64,000 nt of DNA, taken from positions 1 through 64,000 of the forward strand of contig CAZQSB010000008.1 in NCBI GenBank assembly GCA_964596015.1, in the 5' to 3' direction. The position numbers and the translations under genes are program-made. Below the pieces are notes generated by a model, which searched no databases, was not told the origin of the DNA, and worked only from the letters and a program-made list of their open reading frames with translations. Within the stretch, counting starts at the first letter, position 1. Each line of letters begins with the position of its first letter. The DNA comes from WJMD01 sp964596015. Lineage in GTDB: Bacteria > Joyebacterota > Joyebacteria > Joyebacterales > Joyebacteraceae. Below are positions 1-8,105 of the stretch, piece by piece.

Positions 1-66
1 GTCTACTTCGTGCGGCTCACGACGGAGACGACCGAGGCGACCGGTCGCCTCGTGCTGCTCAAGTAG
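1..66 (+). CDS. 3' end of a FlgD-tailed exported protein (partial)
   Basis: Only the last 21 codons are in the window, reading VYFVRLTTETTEATGRLVLL then Lys and TAG at 64-66. The pattern (VYFxRLxT...TGRxVxLK) matches the ends of the FlgD-type C-terminal Ig domains of the proteins ending at 10145, 11348 and 34470. In FCB bacteria this domain type is the C-terminal sorting domain of exported proteins. What the rest of the protein does cannot be seen. Confidence 0.6.
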   Translation, partial: VYFVRLTTETTEATGRLVLLK

Positions 67-89
67 ACGGAAACGACAGAACGGAACGG

Positions 90-114
90 GCGCGGGCCCC
101 TCGGGGGTCCGCGC
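90..114 (+). terminator. GC-rich hairpin after the FlgD-tailed gene
   Basis: A perfect 11-bp stem (90-100 with 104-114, one G-T pair) with a TCG loop lies 24 bases after the stop. There is no T-tract, so it may be a weak terminator or an mRNA end-protecting hairpin. Confidence 0.5.
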
Positions 115-155
115 CGCTGCTTGGACGCCGGCTCCCGCCGCGGTAGAATTACCTC

Positions 156-1211
156 ATGCACCGCACCGCAATCGAACAGTGGGTCATCGAGCACCTCGCT
201 CCCGAACCGACGACGTCCGCCGCGCTGCTGTACGAACGCATGGCGTCGCAGTCGGGCGAATCGCTCCCGGTCATCTACCGACCCGTCGATCCCACGCGGC
301 CGGGCGACTGGCACGACGAGGCGCTCTGCGCCGCCTTCGCGCACGCGATGGGGGGCGCGGAGCGCGTGCTCGATCTGGGACCAGGGGACGGCTGGCCTTC
401 GCTCCGCATCGCGCACGCCGTCGGGGAGATCGTCGGCATCGACCCGTCGCCCCGGCGCGTTCGCGTGCAGAGCGAGAACGCGAGGCGCCTGGGCATCCGG
501 AACGCGCGTTTCCTCGAGATGGACGCGCTCGATCTCGAGTTCGAGGACGCGAGCTTCGACGGTGTGGTCGCAGCGTCAGTCGTCGAGCAGACGGGCGACC
601 CCGGGAGAGCGCTTGAAGAGGTCTTCCGCGTTCTCAGACCCGGGGGCGTCTTCATGATGGTCTTCGAAGACTACGGCACGTACTTCGCATCCCGCGACGG
701 TGACGAGGCGCTCTGGTTCGAGCCCGGCGACGAACCGGTGCTCTTCTACGTCGTGCGGGAGAAGGAGCCGCCGGCCGAGCGGTGGTACGCGCTCTTCCTG
801 AGGGAGGTCGGGGAGCGGCTCGGTGCGCTGAAGCCGCGCCCGGAGGAGATGAAGAGCCTCGAGCGCGGCGCGTCAGGCCCTCCGCCGCAGGAGTGGGTGG
901 ACGTCGGTTTCTTCGAGGAACTCCGTCCCTCGCTCACGCGCGCGGCGACCTACGCGCTCGAGCATCTGTCGAGCGACACGCTGACCGACCGCCTCGAGCG
1001 CATCGGGTTTGCGGACGCGGCCTTCTTCGACCATCGTATGGAGCCCGTGCGGCGGTTCGTCCGAGGGGCCCAGGAGTCGGGAACGCTGCCGCGTCTTGCG
1101 CCCATGTTCGAGTCGATCTGCCGGACGCTCGGTGAGGCGGCCGTCGACGGCGCCGGCCCCCCGCCGGGAGATGTCGCCATCACGAAGAAGCCGGGAGGAG
1201 CGAGTGGCTGA
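156..1211 (+). CDS. class I SAM-dependent methyltransferase
   Basis: This 351-residue protein has the Rossmann methyltransferase core. The SAM-binding motif I is VLDLGPGDG near residue 70, followed by the acidic motif VGIDPS, and the later segments DGVVAASVVEQ and EVFRVLRPGG correspond to motifs II and III of the Methyltransf_11 type. The C-terminal 180 residues are a poorly conserved extension. The substrate is unknown. The ATG at 156 has no strong ribosome site. It overlaps the next methyltransferase by 8 bases, so the two are probably translationally coupled and may act on related substrates. Confidence 0.75.
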   Translation: MHRTAIEQWVIEHLAPEPTTSAALLYERMASQSGESLPVIYRPVDPTRPGDWHDEALCAAFAHAMGGAERVLDLGPGDGWPSLRIAHAVGEIVGIDPSPRRVRVQSENARRLGIRNARFLEMDALDLEFEDASFDGVVAASVVEQTGDPGRALEEVFRVLRPGGVFMMVFEDYGTYFASRDGDEALWFEPGDEPVLFYVVREKEPPAERWYALFLREVGERLGALKPRPEEMKSLERGASGPPPQEWVDVGFFEELRPSLTRAATYALEHLSSDTLTDRLERIGFADAAFFDHRMEPVRRFVRGAQESGTLPRLAPMFESICRTLGEAAVDGAGPPPGDVAITKKPGGASG

Positions 1212-1905
1212 GCCGAGGGACGTGCCCGAGTCCGCCGTGTTCTGGGAGCGCAGGTTCGTGGAGCGCCTGAACGAGGGCCTGCCGGACACATGGCGCGAGT
1301 CGGTGTTTGAAGGCGACAACGCCCTGGCTGCAGGGTTCCTGGAGAAGCTCGAGCCCGGCGCGCGCGTCCTCGACTTCGGCTGCGGCTTCGGAAGGAACTC
1401 GCTCTTCCTCGCCGAGCAGGGATACGACGTGCTGGCCTGCGACCTGGCCGAGTCGGCGGTCGAGCACTGCATCGAACGCGCCGAGAAGGAGGGACTCGAC
1501 GTCGACCGCGTGCGCTGTCGCGACGCCACGCTCGAGTTGCCGGACGAGGCCGTTGACGGCGTGCTCGCTTGGAGCGTGCTCGACCACGTGCGGCTCGCCG
1601 ACGCCGAGCGCATCGCGACGGAACTCGGGCGCGTGGCGCGTGACGCAGCGTTGCTTCTGTTCTCGTTCGACGAGGACCGCTCCGACGATCCCGAGTCGGT
1701 CGGGGAGGAGCTCGAGGACGGGACGTTCCGCTACACGGAGGGGCGCCGGCGCGGCATGTTCTTCAGACCCTACACGAACGACGAGATCAAGCGGCTCTTC
1801 GAGCGAGACTGGGACGAGCTGGGGTTCGAAGGCCCTGACATGACGGTTCATCGCCGCGGGCTCATGCGGCGCAGGCCGCGTCGCAGCGAATCGGGTGCGG
1901 CCTGA
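1204..1905 (+). CDS. class I SAM-dependent methyltransferase
   Basis: The start is set at GTG 1204 because GGGAGGAG ends a few bases upstream; it lies inside the last codons of the preceding gene. The 233-residue protein contains the SAM motif VLDFGCGFGRNSLFLAEQG, the acidic strand DVLACDLAES and a motif IV-like WSVLDHV. This is the usual small Methyltransf_11/25 architecture. The two genes are different in sequence, not a recent duplication. Its substrate is not evident. Confidence 0.75.
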   Translation: MAEPRDVPESAVFWERRFVERLNEGLPDTWRESVFEGDNALAAGFLEKLEPGARVLDFGCGFGRNSLFLAEQGYDVLACDLAESAVEHCIERAEKEGLDVDRVRCRDATLELPDEAVDGVLAWSVLDHVRLADAERIATELGRVARDAALLLFSFDEDRSDDPESVGEELEDGTFRYTEGRRRGMFFRPYTNDEIKRLFERDWDELGFEGPDMTVHRRGLMRRRPRRSESGAA

Positions 1906-1995
1906 GGCGGCAGACCATGGCGAATCCGAAGTGCCCGACCGGCATCCGAGTGGTGTGGTTTCCGGGGCAGCGGAGAAGAGCAACAGGAGGGAACT

Positions 1996-2175
1996 GTGCC
2001 CATCTTCGAATATCGATGTCAGAAGTGCGGGGAGGAGTTCGAGGAGATTCTCCCATCGGAGGACCGCGACAAGTCTCAGCCCTGTCCGAAGTGCGGTTCG
2101 AGACGCTCGAAGCGTCTCATCTCCGCGTTCGCCGGCGGTGGCTGCGGGACGTGTTCGAGTCCCAAGCCCACGTGA
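1996..2175 (+). CDS. FmdB-family zinc ribbon protein
   Basis: A 59-residue protein starts at GTG 1996 after a consensus AGGAGG (1985-1990). It begins PIFEYRCQKCGEEFE and has a second pair, QPCPKCGS, giving the CxxC...CxxC zinc ribbon of the FmdB/CxxC_CXXC_SSSS family. The tail GGGCGTCSS is also typical of this family. These proteins are often called regulatory, but their role is not established. The gene is short and easily missed by automatic callers. Confidence 0.85.
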   Translation: MPIFEYRCQKCGEEFEEILPSEDRDKSQPCPKCGSRRSKRLISAFAGGGCGTCSSPKPT

Positions 2176-2222
2176 GGCGTCTGACCACGCCCGCGTGACG
2201 GGCCGACCCCACGAACGACCGC

Positions 2223-2250
2223 GAGCCCGGGAGCTGACGCTGCCGGGCTC
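2223..2250 (+). terminator. hairpin after the zinc ribbon gene
   Basis: GAGCCCGG (2223-2230) pairs with CCGGGCTC (2243-2250), and inner AGC/GCT pairs can lengthen the stem. TCTCAT follows. It probably terminates the methyltransferase/FmdB transcript. Confidence 0.6.
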
Positions 2251-2288
2251 TCTCATGAATGGTGCCTCATGTTCGGCAGCAACTACTG

Positions 2289-2317
2289 TCGATATACTCG
2301 CTCCGACATGCTATACT
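2289..2317 (+). promoter_or_regulatory. sigma-70-type promoter for the three-paralog array
   Basis: A -10 box TATACT (2312-2317) lies 17 bases after TCGATA (2289-2294), about 110 bases before the first ATG of the array. The stretch is locally AT-rich compared with its surroundings. Confidence 0.5.
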
Positions 2318-2424
2318 GACCGTGTGCAGCTGTGGCAGATACGGTTCGCGGCGTCGCCCGACGCCGCCGACCGCCACGAAGGCCGCACCGGTACCTCCCC
2401 GAGGCCTCAGAGAAGGGAGGGCTC

Positions 2425-3753
2425 ATGAGAACGACAGCTATCGTTGTGATGCTCGTCACCATCCTCGCCCCGCTCACCTCCTCAGCCAATCCCGGACCCG
2501 ATGTCTATTGGTTCGACGACATGGAGAGCGGCGAGGGGGAGTGGGAGCACTACGACCTCACGGCGCTCGTCACCGAGAAATTCCACGTGGATTCCTATCT
2601 CGCCTACGACGACCCGCTCGTGGAAGAGGACCTGTCGTGGTGGTGCGGGACCTTCGAGTACGACGCCGACGGTGGATACGGCAACTCGTGGGACCAGCGG
2701 CTCGAGCTGCCGGTGATACATGTGGACGACGTTCCTGTCGAGCGCTCGACATGGGGCGGGCTCAAGGCCAGGTATCTGCCGGGTGGCAGGTCGCGCGAGT
2801 CCGCCGGACGGGAGACTCCGCGCGGCGTCCTCCCGGTTCTCACCTTCGCCTACCGTCACGATTCGGAGCCCTACTACGACTACACCTACGTCCAGGTCGA
2901 CAGCGGCGGAGTGTGGGTGACCCTGAACGGCTCGGGCTGGGACGGCTCGAGCGGGGGATGGCAGGATCTGGGAACGGCCGGCTATCCGCTGGATCGGTTC
3001 GGCGCCGAGCTCAGAGTGCGGTTCCGGTTCGTCTCGGACGGTGCCTGGTCCGACGAGGACGGTTTCTACTTCTCTGACGGAGGAGCGTTCCACGTCGACA
3101 ACATCGTGGTCTACGACCACACGACCGGCGACGTGCTGTTCTCGGACGACTGCCAGACAGGTGGGCTCTGCACGCCCAGCGTGCCCGAGCCGGCCGGCGA
3201 CTGGTGGCACATCGTCGATCGTAAGTGTCCGGCGTACTCCGACCCTCACTCCTGGTGGTGCGGTGACGATGCCGACACGAGCCACATCCCGCCCAACCTG
3301 GACAACGCCCTTATTTCGCCCTACATCGACATGAGCGGCGTGTATGCCTGCACCGTACGGTTCTTCCTCCACGCGGAGGTTCCCACGGTCGACAACGACT
3401 ACTGGGTGTACTGCGCCACGATCGATGGTGGGGCGACCTGGCACGATGTTGCGGCCTACTGGGGTGACTTCGAGCAGTGCAACGGCTGGGGGCCGAGCGG
3501 GCTGGCCGGCTGGGACATCGGGCATCATTGCGGCGGCCCGCCGTTCGGACAGACCGCCTTCATGTTCAGGTTCAAGACGACCGACAACGGGTGCGGTCCG
3601 GGAGTCGCGGGAGGCGCGGGGATCTACCTCGACGACTTCTGGTTCGACGGAGGAGCGAAGTCGTTCTACGAACCGCAGTCCGGTTTCGGGCGCATGTCGG
3701 TCCACTATCCGGACGCCATCCTCAAGACGGCGGAGCGGCGCCGGAGATTCTAG
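2425..3753 (+). CDS. secreted MAM/choice-of-anchor-J-like protein, paralog A
   Basis: 442 residues from ATG 2425, preceded by AGGGAGG. A signal peptide (MRTTAIVVMLVTILAPLTSS, then ANP) is clear. The mature part seems to hold two beta-sandwich modules: one starts YWFDDMESGEGEWEH, the other around GDWWHIVDRKCP. Both have Trp/Asp/Gly-rich segments such as LSWWCGTFEYD and TDNGCGPGVAGGAGIYLDDF. They resemble the jelly-roll modules seen in immune-inhibitor-A or choice-of-anchor-J proteins. No catalytic residues were recognised. An internal STWGGLKARYL matches the tail motif of other exported proteins in the window. It is first in a tandem set of three. Confidence 0.7.
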   Translation: MRTTAIVVMLVTILAPLTSSANPGPDVYWFDDMESGEGEWEHYDLTALVTEKFHVDSYLAYDDPLVEEDLSWWCGTFEYDADGGYGNSWDQRLELPVIHVDDVPVERSTWGGLKARYLPGGRSRESAGRETPRGVLPVLTFAYRHDSEPYYDYTYVQVDSGGVWVTLNGSGWDGSSGGWQDLGTAGYPLDRFGAELRVRFRFVSDGAWSDEDGFYFSDGGAFHVDNIVVYDHTTGDVLFSDDCQTGGLCTPSVPEPAGDWWHIVDRKCPAYSDPHSWWCGDDADTSHIPPNLDNALISPYIDMSGVYACTVRFFLHAEVPTVDNDYWVYCATIDGGATWHDVAAYWGDFEQCNGWGPSGLAGWDIGHHCGGPPFGQTAFMFRFKTTDNGCGPGVAGGAGIYLDDFWFDGGAKSFYEPQSGFGRMSVHYPDAILKTAERRRRF

Positions 3754-3810
3754 TTCGTCGCGGCGCGACCGGGAAGCCGACCGTGTCGGGCTCTGCGAGA
3801 GGAGCAGCAC

Positions 3811-5145
3811 ATGAGAGCTACTGCTATGGCTGCGCTCGTGATCCTCTTCGTCGCTCCCTGGGCAACCGCCGGCAACGTCATCCTCTGGTTCGACGACTTC
3901 GAGGACGGCGAGGGCTCCTGGGAGCACGTCGACCTGACCGCCTCCGACGTACCTCGCTTCCACCTCGACTCGTATCTCGCCTTCGATGACTCCGTCGCCC
4001 AGGATGATGTCTCCTGGTGGTGCGGCACATTCGAGTACGACGAGGACGGTGGGTACGGGAACAACTGGGACCAGCGGCTCGTTCTTCCTCCCGTCTCCCT
4101 TGGGACGACGGCCGTCGAAGAAGCGACATGGGGCTCGATCAAGGCCGGTTTCCTCGAGGAACGGTTCGATGCCGACACGCATCGCACGAGCCGTTCGGCA
4201 TGGCCCGTTCTGACGTTCGCATACCGGCACGAGACCGAACCCGGCTATGATTTTGTGTGGGTCGACGTTCTGGACGGGGACGTCTGGCGGCATCTCAACC
4301 AGGGCTACGACGGGTCGAGCGGCGGCTGGCAGGAACTCGGAGCGGCCGGGTACGACCTGAGGGGCTTCGGCGATCCCGTGCGGGTCCGGTTCCGGTTCGT
4401 CTCCGACGGGTCGTGGTCCGACGAGGACGGCGCATACGAGTCGGACGGCGGCGCCTTCCACGTCGACAACATCCGCATCCACGATCACCTGACCGGCGAG
4501 GTCTACTTCTTCGAGGACTGTCAGTCGGAGGCTCAATGCGTCGCGTCCTTGCCTGAGCCCGCCGGCGACTGGTGGCGCATCGTGGAGCGGCGCTGTCCCG
4601 GTCTGGGCGACTGGGACCGACATGCCTGGTGGTGCGGCGATGACGCCGACACCGGGCGCATCCCGCCCGGACTCCGGAACGCCCTCACATCTCCTACGGT
4701 CGATGCCGGCTGGGTCATCTCGTGCACGCTCCGACTTCTCGTCAACGCGCAGGTTCCGAACACGGATGTCGGTGACCACTTCACGTACGAGGTTTCGCCG
4801 GACGGTGGTGGTACCTGGTATCAGATCGCCAACTGGTTCGGCGATTTCGGGAACTGCTTCGAGTGGGGAATGGACGGCTGGTGGGGTTACGACGTTACGC
4901 ACCTGGTGGGGCATCCACACTACGGTACCGTGACGTTCCGCTTGACCATGTACACGAACGACGACGGGTGCGGACCCGGTGCGGCTGGCGGCGCCGGCGT
5001 CTTCCTTGACGCCATCTGGCTCGAGGGAGAGATGTACCCGCGCTCGCGCGACGAATCGGGCGACGCCTGGCTTTCGAGCCTGCGCCGGCGGATGTGGGGA
5101 CGGACGGCGCCGCTCAGGCCCGCAGGCCGACATGGAAGACGCTGA
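3811..5145 (+). CDS. secreted MAM/choice-of-anchor-J-like protein, paralog B
   Basis: 444 residues from ATG 3811 after GAGAGGAG, 57 bases downstream of paralog A. The signal peptide ends near WATA-GN. The same two-module plan is kept: ILWFDDFEDGEGSWEH, VSWWCGTFEYDEDGGYG and GCGPGAAGGAGVFLDAIW. The internal W-G motif reads ATWGSIKAGFL. Divergence from A is spread along the whole length, so the duplication is not recent. A surface or binding role is likely; the ligand is unknown. Confidence 0.7.
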   Translation: MRATAMAALVILFVAPWATAGNVILWFDDFEDGEGSWEHVDLTASDVPRFHLDSYLAFDDSVAQDDVSWWCGTFEYDEDGGYGNNWDQRLVLPPVSLGTTAVEEATWGSIKAGFLEERFDADTHRTSRSAWPVLTFAYRHETEPGYDFVWVDVLDGDVWRHLNQGYDGSSGGWQELGAAGYDLRGFGDPVRVRFRFVSDGSWSDEDGAYESDGGAFHVDNIRIHDHLTGEVYFFEDCQSEAQCVASLPEPAGDWWRIVERRCPGLGDWDRHAWWCGDDADTGRIPPGLRNALTSPTVDAGWVISCTLRLLVNAQVPNTDVGDHFTYEVSPDGGGTWYQIANWFGDFGNCFEWGMDGWWGYDVTHLVGHPHYGTVTFRLTMYTNDDGCGPGAAGGAGVFLDAIWLEGEMYPRSRDESGDAWLSSLRRRMWGRTAPLRPAGRHGRR

Positions 5146-5225
5146 TTCCCCGAGACAGAGGTAATGCGAAACAGGCCGTCTCGGGGAGTCCTAAGGCCCG
5201 GACGGAGGAAGGAGACGCTCGAAGG

Positions 5226-6590
5226 ATGAGACTCATTGCTACGACAGTCATGTTCGTTCTGCTCGTCGCCATCGCCGCGCGGGCCAATCCGAGCGACGCC
5301 TACGTGACGTACTTCGCCGACGACATGGAGAGCGGCGAGAACGGCTGGACGCACCATGACTTGACGACCGACAAGGTACCGCACTTCCACATCGACTCGT
5401 ATCTCGCGTTCGACGACCCCGCGTTCGAGGACGATCTGTCGTGGTGGTGCGGGACGTTCGACTATGACTCCGACGGCGGCTACGGCAACGGCTGGGATGA
5501 CCGGCTCGTCCTGCCCACCATCCATGTCGACGAGGTACCGGTGGTCGAGATGACGTGGGGCGGCGTGAAGTCGCTCTTCCTCGAAGAGAGGAACTCCGAG
5601 AGAGCCGCCCCGCCCCGCGGCGTTCTGCCTGTCTTGACCTTCCAGTACCGGCACGATTCCGAGCCGGGATTCGACTACACGTACGTGGAGGTCGACAGCT
5701 CCGGAACCTGGGTGACGCTGAACGGGCCCGGCTGGGACGGGGCCAGCGGAGGGTGGCTCGACCTCGGCGCCGAGGGGTATCTCCTGGAGCGTTTCGGGAA
5801 CGAGCTCGACATCCGGTTCCGGTTCATCTCAGACGGAGCCTGGTCCGACGAGGACGGGGACTACCAGTCAGCCGGAGGCGCGTTCCACGTCGACAACATC
5901 ACGGTATACGACTACGTGGGCGGCGACGTGCTTTTCTACGACGNNNNNNNNNNGGAATCCGATCGCCGGGGAATAGCCCGCGGCAAGGACGGCGGCCTCT
6001 GTCAGCCAGCTGTGCCGCCGGCAGCCGGAGACTTCTGGCACATCGTCGACAGAAAATGCCCGGCCCATTCAGACCCGCACTCGTGGTGGTGCGGCGACGA
6101 CGCCGACACGAGCCACATCCCTCCCAACCTTGAGAACGCGCTCGTCACGCCGATGATCCCCGCGCAGAACGCCATGACCTGTACGGTCAGGATGTATCTC
6201 CACTCGGAAGTGCCCATTACCGACAATGACTACTACGCATTCCATGCGACGGTCGACGGCGGCGCCACCTGGTACCCTGTCGCCGCCTACTGGGGTGACT
6301 TCGGTCAGTGCGATGGCTGGGGCACGTTCGGCATCTGTGGTTGGGACATCGGCTATCACTGCGGGGTCGGCGCATTCGGCTTCGAGGATGTGGCCTTCAA
6401 GATCATCTTCCACACGACCGACAACGGATGCGGTCCGGGCACGGCCGGCGGCGCCGGGATCTACATCGACGACTTCCGGATGGAGGGCTACGCCTGGGAG
6501 ACCGACGCGTCGCGGCACGTGCGCGCGGTCAGACCGCCGAAGCCCGAGTATCATCAGCTCTTCCAGGAGACCCGATACGGTCGGTGGTGA
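5226..6590 (+). CDS. secreted MAM/choice-of-anchor-J-like protein, paralog C (contains assembly gap)
   Basis: Start at ATG 5226 gives the same signal peptide layout as A and B (MRLIATTVMFVLLVAIAARA). GGAGGAAGGAG lies 12 bases upstream. The two modules and the internal MTWGGVKSLFL motif are conserved. Ten Ns at 5944-5953 interrupt the linker between modules. Right after them about 36 bases encode a segment (starting ESDRRG) that has no counterpart in A or B, where the site reads DDCQTGGLC. The true length of this gene is therefore uncertain. A strong terminator follows at 6622. Confidence 0.65.
   Translation: MRLIATTVMFVLLVAIAARANPSDAYVTYFADDMESGENGWTHHDLTTDKVPHFHIDSYLAFDDPAFEDDLSWWCGTFDYDSDGGYGNGWDDRLVLPTIHVDEVPVVEMTWGGVKSLFLEERNSERAAPPRGVLPVLTFQYRHDSEPGFDYTYVEVDSSGTWVTLNGPGWDGASGGWLDLGAEGYLLERFGNELDIRFRFISDGAWSDEDGDYQSAGGAFHVDNITVYDYVGGDVLFYDXXXXESDRRGIARGKDGGLCQPAVPPAAGDFWHIVDRKCPAHSDPHSWWCGDDADTSHIPPNLENALVTPMIPAQNAMTCTVRMYLHSEVPITDNDYYAFHATVDGGATWYPVAAYWGDFGQCDGWGTFGICGWDIGYHCGVGAFGFEDVAFKIIFHTTDNGCGPGTAGGAGIYIDDFRMEGYAWETDASRHVRAVRPPKPEYHQLFQETRYGRW
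5944..5953. other. assembly gap (10 N)
   Basis: Ten ambiguous bases lie inside paralog C. A fixed run of ten Ns usually means a scaffold join of unknown size, so the reading frame across it is not reliable. Confidence 0.95.
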
Positions 6591-6621
6591 TCGGGACCAC
6601 CTGCGCAGCGTGTTCACAAGA

Positions 6622-6650
6622 AGGCCCGGCGCCGCTATGGCGCCGGGCCT
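6622..6650 (+). terminator. rho-independent-type terminator after paralog C
   Basis: A perfect 12-bp stem AGGCCCGGCGCC / GGCGCCGGGCCT with loop GCTAT is followed by CTCTC. It lies 32 bases after the stop codon. Confidence 0.75.
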
Positions 6651-6752
6651 CTCTCACGTGGGGCAGCGTCAAGCGCAGCGCCCTCGGAGGGACGGACAGA
6701 GGCGCCCGGGAGCAGGGGGCGCCCTCAGCCGCGGGGCGTCCCGGGCGGCTCG

Positions 6753-7343
6753 CTACTCCAGCCTGATGACGATGTGCTCCCCGTCCTCGTCGTCCTGAAC
6801 GTCGAGGATCTTCCCGTCGAAACCCTCCTGCTGCGCCATCTCGAGGATCTTGTCGAGGTCGAGATCGAGCCCCTTGCCGAACGCCTCGCCGAGGGCCCCG
6901 TGGATGTGCGCGCCATTGACTCCTGCGGCCGCCAGCTCCTCCTCGAGCGCGCCCTCGAACATCCCATCGAGGATGCCCTCGATGTCCGCGTCGGGCCCGA
7001 GCTTCTTCTCGAGCTTCGCACGCGCCTTCTCGCGGGCCCTCTCGATCCTGGCCTCCATCTTCTCGCGGATGCGCTCGGCCTTGGCCTGCTTCTTCTTCAT
7101 GCCGTGCTGCATCGCCATCGGCGCGAACTGGAACCCGAACTTGAGCAGCGCGAGGGGGACCCTCAGATTCACCTTCTGCTCGCCGTCCTTCGTCACGTTC
7201 ACTCGGAGCCAGCGCCGCTTGAGGTCGCGCTCGCTCGGTCTGTTCTCGCTCTTCTCCAGCGCCTCGATGAGACGCGCGGCCTCATCGGCGCTGATCTTGC
7301 CGTCCTCGACCATCTTGAGGATGCGGAGCTTCTCTTCCTTCAT
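6753..7343 (-). CDS. SHOCT-like / LiaX-YvlB N-terminal domain protein
   Basis: 196 residues; start at 7343 chosen for the GGGAGGAC ribosome site just upstream. The N-terminus MKEEKLRILKMVEDGKISAD followed by EAARLIEAL is the short helical domain found at the start of YvlB/LiaX-type envelope proteins and in many SHOCT-like proteins. A middle hydrophobic stretch is weak, followed by a Lys/Arg/Glu-rich coiled coil (residues ~85-125) and an acidic C-terminus. It lies 184 bases downstream of the DUF2089 gene on the same strand. The pairing of these two families is common in uncultured bacteria and suggests a joint role, perhaps sensing envelope state. Exact function unknown. Confidence 0.65.
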   Translation of the reverse strand: MKEEKLRILKMVEDGKISADEAARLIEALEKSENRPSERDLKRRWLRVNVTKDGEQKVNLRVPLALLKFGFQFAPMAMQHGMKKKQAKAERIREKMEARIERAREKARAKLEKKLGPDADIEGILDGMFEGALEEELAAAGVNGAHIHGALGEAFGKGLDLDLDKILEMAQQEGFDGKILDVQDDEDGEHIVIRLE

Positions 7344-7527
7344 GAAGTCCTCCCTGGTTGTGGATCGTCCGTGACCTCCGCCGTGTGGGCCGCGGTCGAC
7401 CGTTCTCGTCCCGCGCTCCCGGCCCGACCCGGTCCCCGGCCGCGCGTGTGAAGAGCGCCGGATGCCGGCGACGCGGTCAATGCGCGTCACGGAGGGCCAG
7501 ATGTCGTCCGTCGGGCAGACCGCGCTG

Positions 7528-7902
7528 CTAAGCGGCCGCCTCATCCAGTCGTCGAACGAATTCGTCTGCATCGATCTCTCCCGCTTCGAGCTTCGCCAGA
7601 AGCTCTTCCTTGAGTGTGTCCGGGACCTCGGTCGTGGGCTGGAACCCGAGCTTCCTCACGATCTGGTCGAGCCGACCGCGAACGGTGGGGTAGGAGATGC
7701 CGAGCTCCCGTTCCACCTCGCGGATGTTCCCGCGCGACTTCAGGAAGATCTTGATGAGCTCGAGCTGCTCCGGCGTGAGCACGCAGAAGGGGCAGGTCTC
7801 GAACGACCCCTGCACGTGGATGTCGCACGACGGACACTCGAGCTCTCGGATGACCATCTCGCCGCCGCATACGGGACAGGCGCCGGGCTGCTTGTGGATC
7901 AT
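7528..7902 (-). CDS. DUF2089 family zinc ribbon/HTH protein
   Basis: 124 residues. Residues 1-40 carry two CxxC knuckles (CPVCGGEM and CPSCDIHV) plus a third pair CPFC, a zinc ribbon. Residues 45-95 form a helix-turn-helix (ELIKIFLKSRGNIREVEREL, then GISYPTVRGRLDQI), and the C-terminus again has a SHOCT-like helix pair (LLAKLEAGEIDADEFVRRL). This order defines the DUF2089 family, which is taken to be a DNA-binding regulator. AAAGGAG precedes the ATG. The clear promoter and repeated sites upstream (7935-8041) suggest regulated, possibly autoregulated expression. Confidence 0.85.
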   Translation of the reverse strand: MIHKQPGACPVCGGEMVIRELECPSCDIHVQGSFETCPFCVLTPEQLELIKIFLKSRGNIREVERELGISYPTVRGRLDQIVRKLGFQPTTEVPDTLKEELLAKLEAGEIDADEFVRRLDEAAA

Positions 7903-7934
7903 GGGCTTCTCCTTTCAGTTCGTTGATGGCTTGC

Positions 7935-8041
7935 TTCAACATCTCAACTGTCACGAACGAGAATATGACGCTGCTGGGCCAATGTCAAGCAGAATCTGAC
8001 TATGGGATTAACATTCTTAAGGTTGGGTTTAACATCGTTGA
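7935..8041 (-). promoter_or_regulatory. three operator-like repeats around the DUF2089 promoter
   Basis: Read on the plus strand, TTAACATTCTTAA (8008-8020) and TTTAACATCGTTGA (8028-8041) share TTAACAT with a 21-bp offset, two helical turns. They lie just upstream of the -35 box. A third related copy, TTCAACATCTCAAC (7935-7948), lies between the -10 box and the gene. Each looks like TYAA-N4/5-TYAA/TTGA. The spacing suggests cooperative binding by a dimeric HTH protein, possibly the DUF2089 product. Confidence 0.5.
7960..7988 (-). promoter_or_regulatory. consensus sigma-70 promoter for the DUF2089 gene
   Basis: On the minus strand TTGACA (7983-7988, perfect -35) is followed after exactly 17 bases by TATTCT (7960-7965). 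It sits 58 bases before the start codon in an AT-rich island. Confidence 0.75.
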
Positions 8042-8105
8042 GGAGCGAGATGTGATTCTCGCTGCGTCGTCCGGCAAGCTGTTGAACGGTGGGAGGTTGC
8101 GGCGT

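Noticed and set aside
8045..8062. GCGAGA-N6-TCTCGC as an extra operator or terminator upstream of DUF2089
   Set aside because: A six-base arm at this GC content is expected by chance, and its position fits neither gene well.
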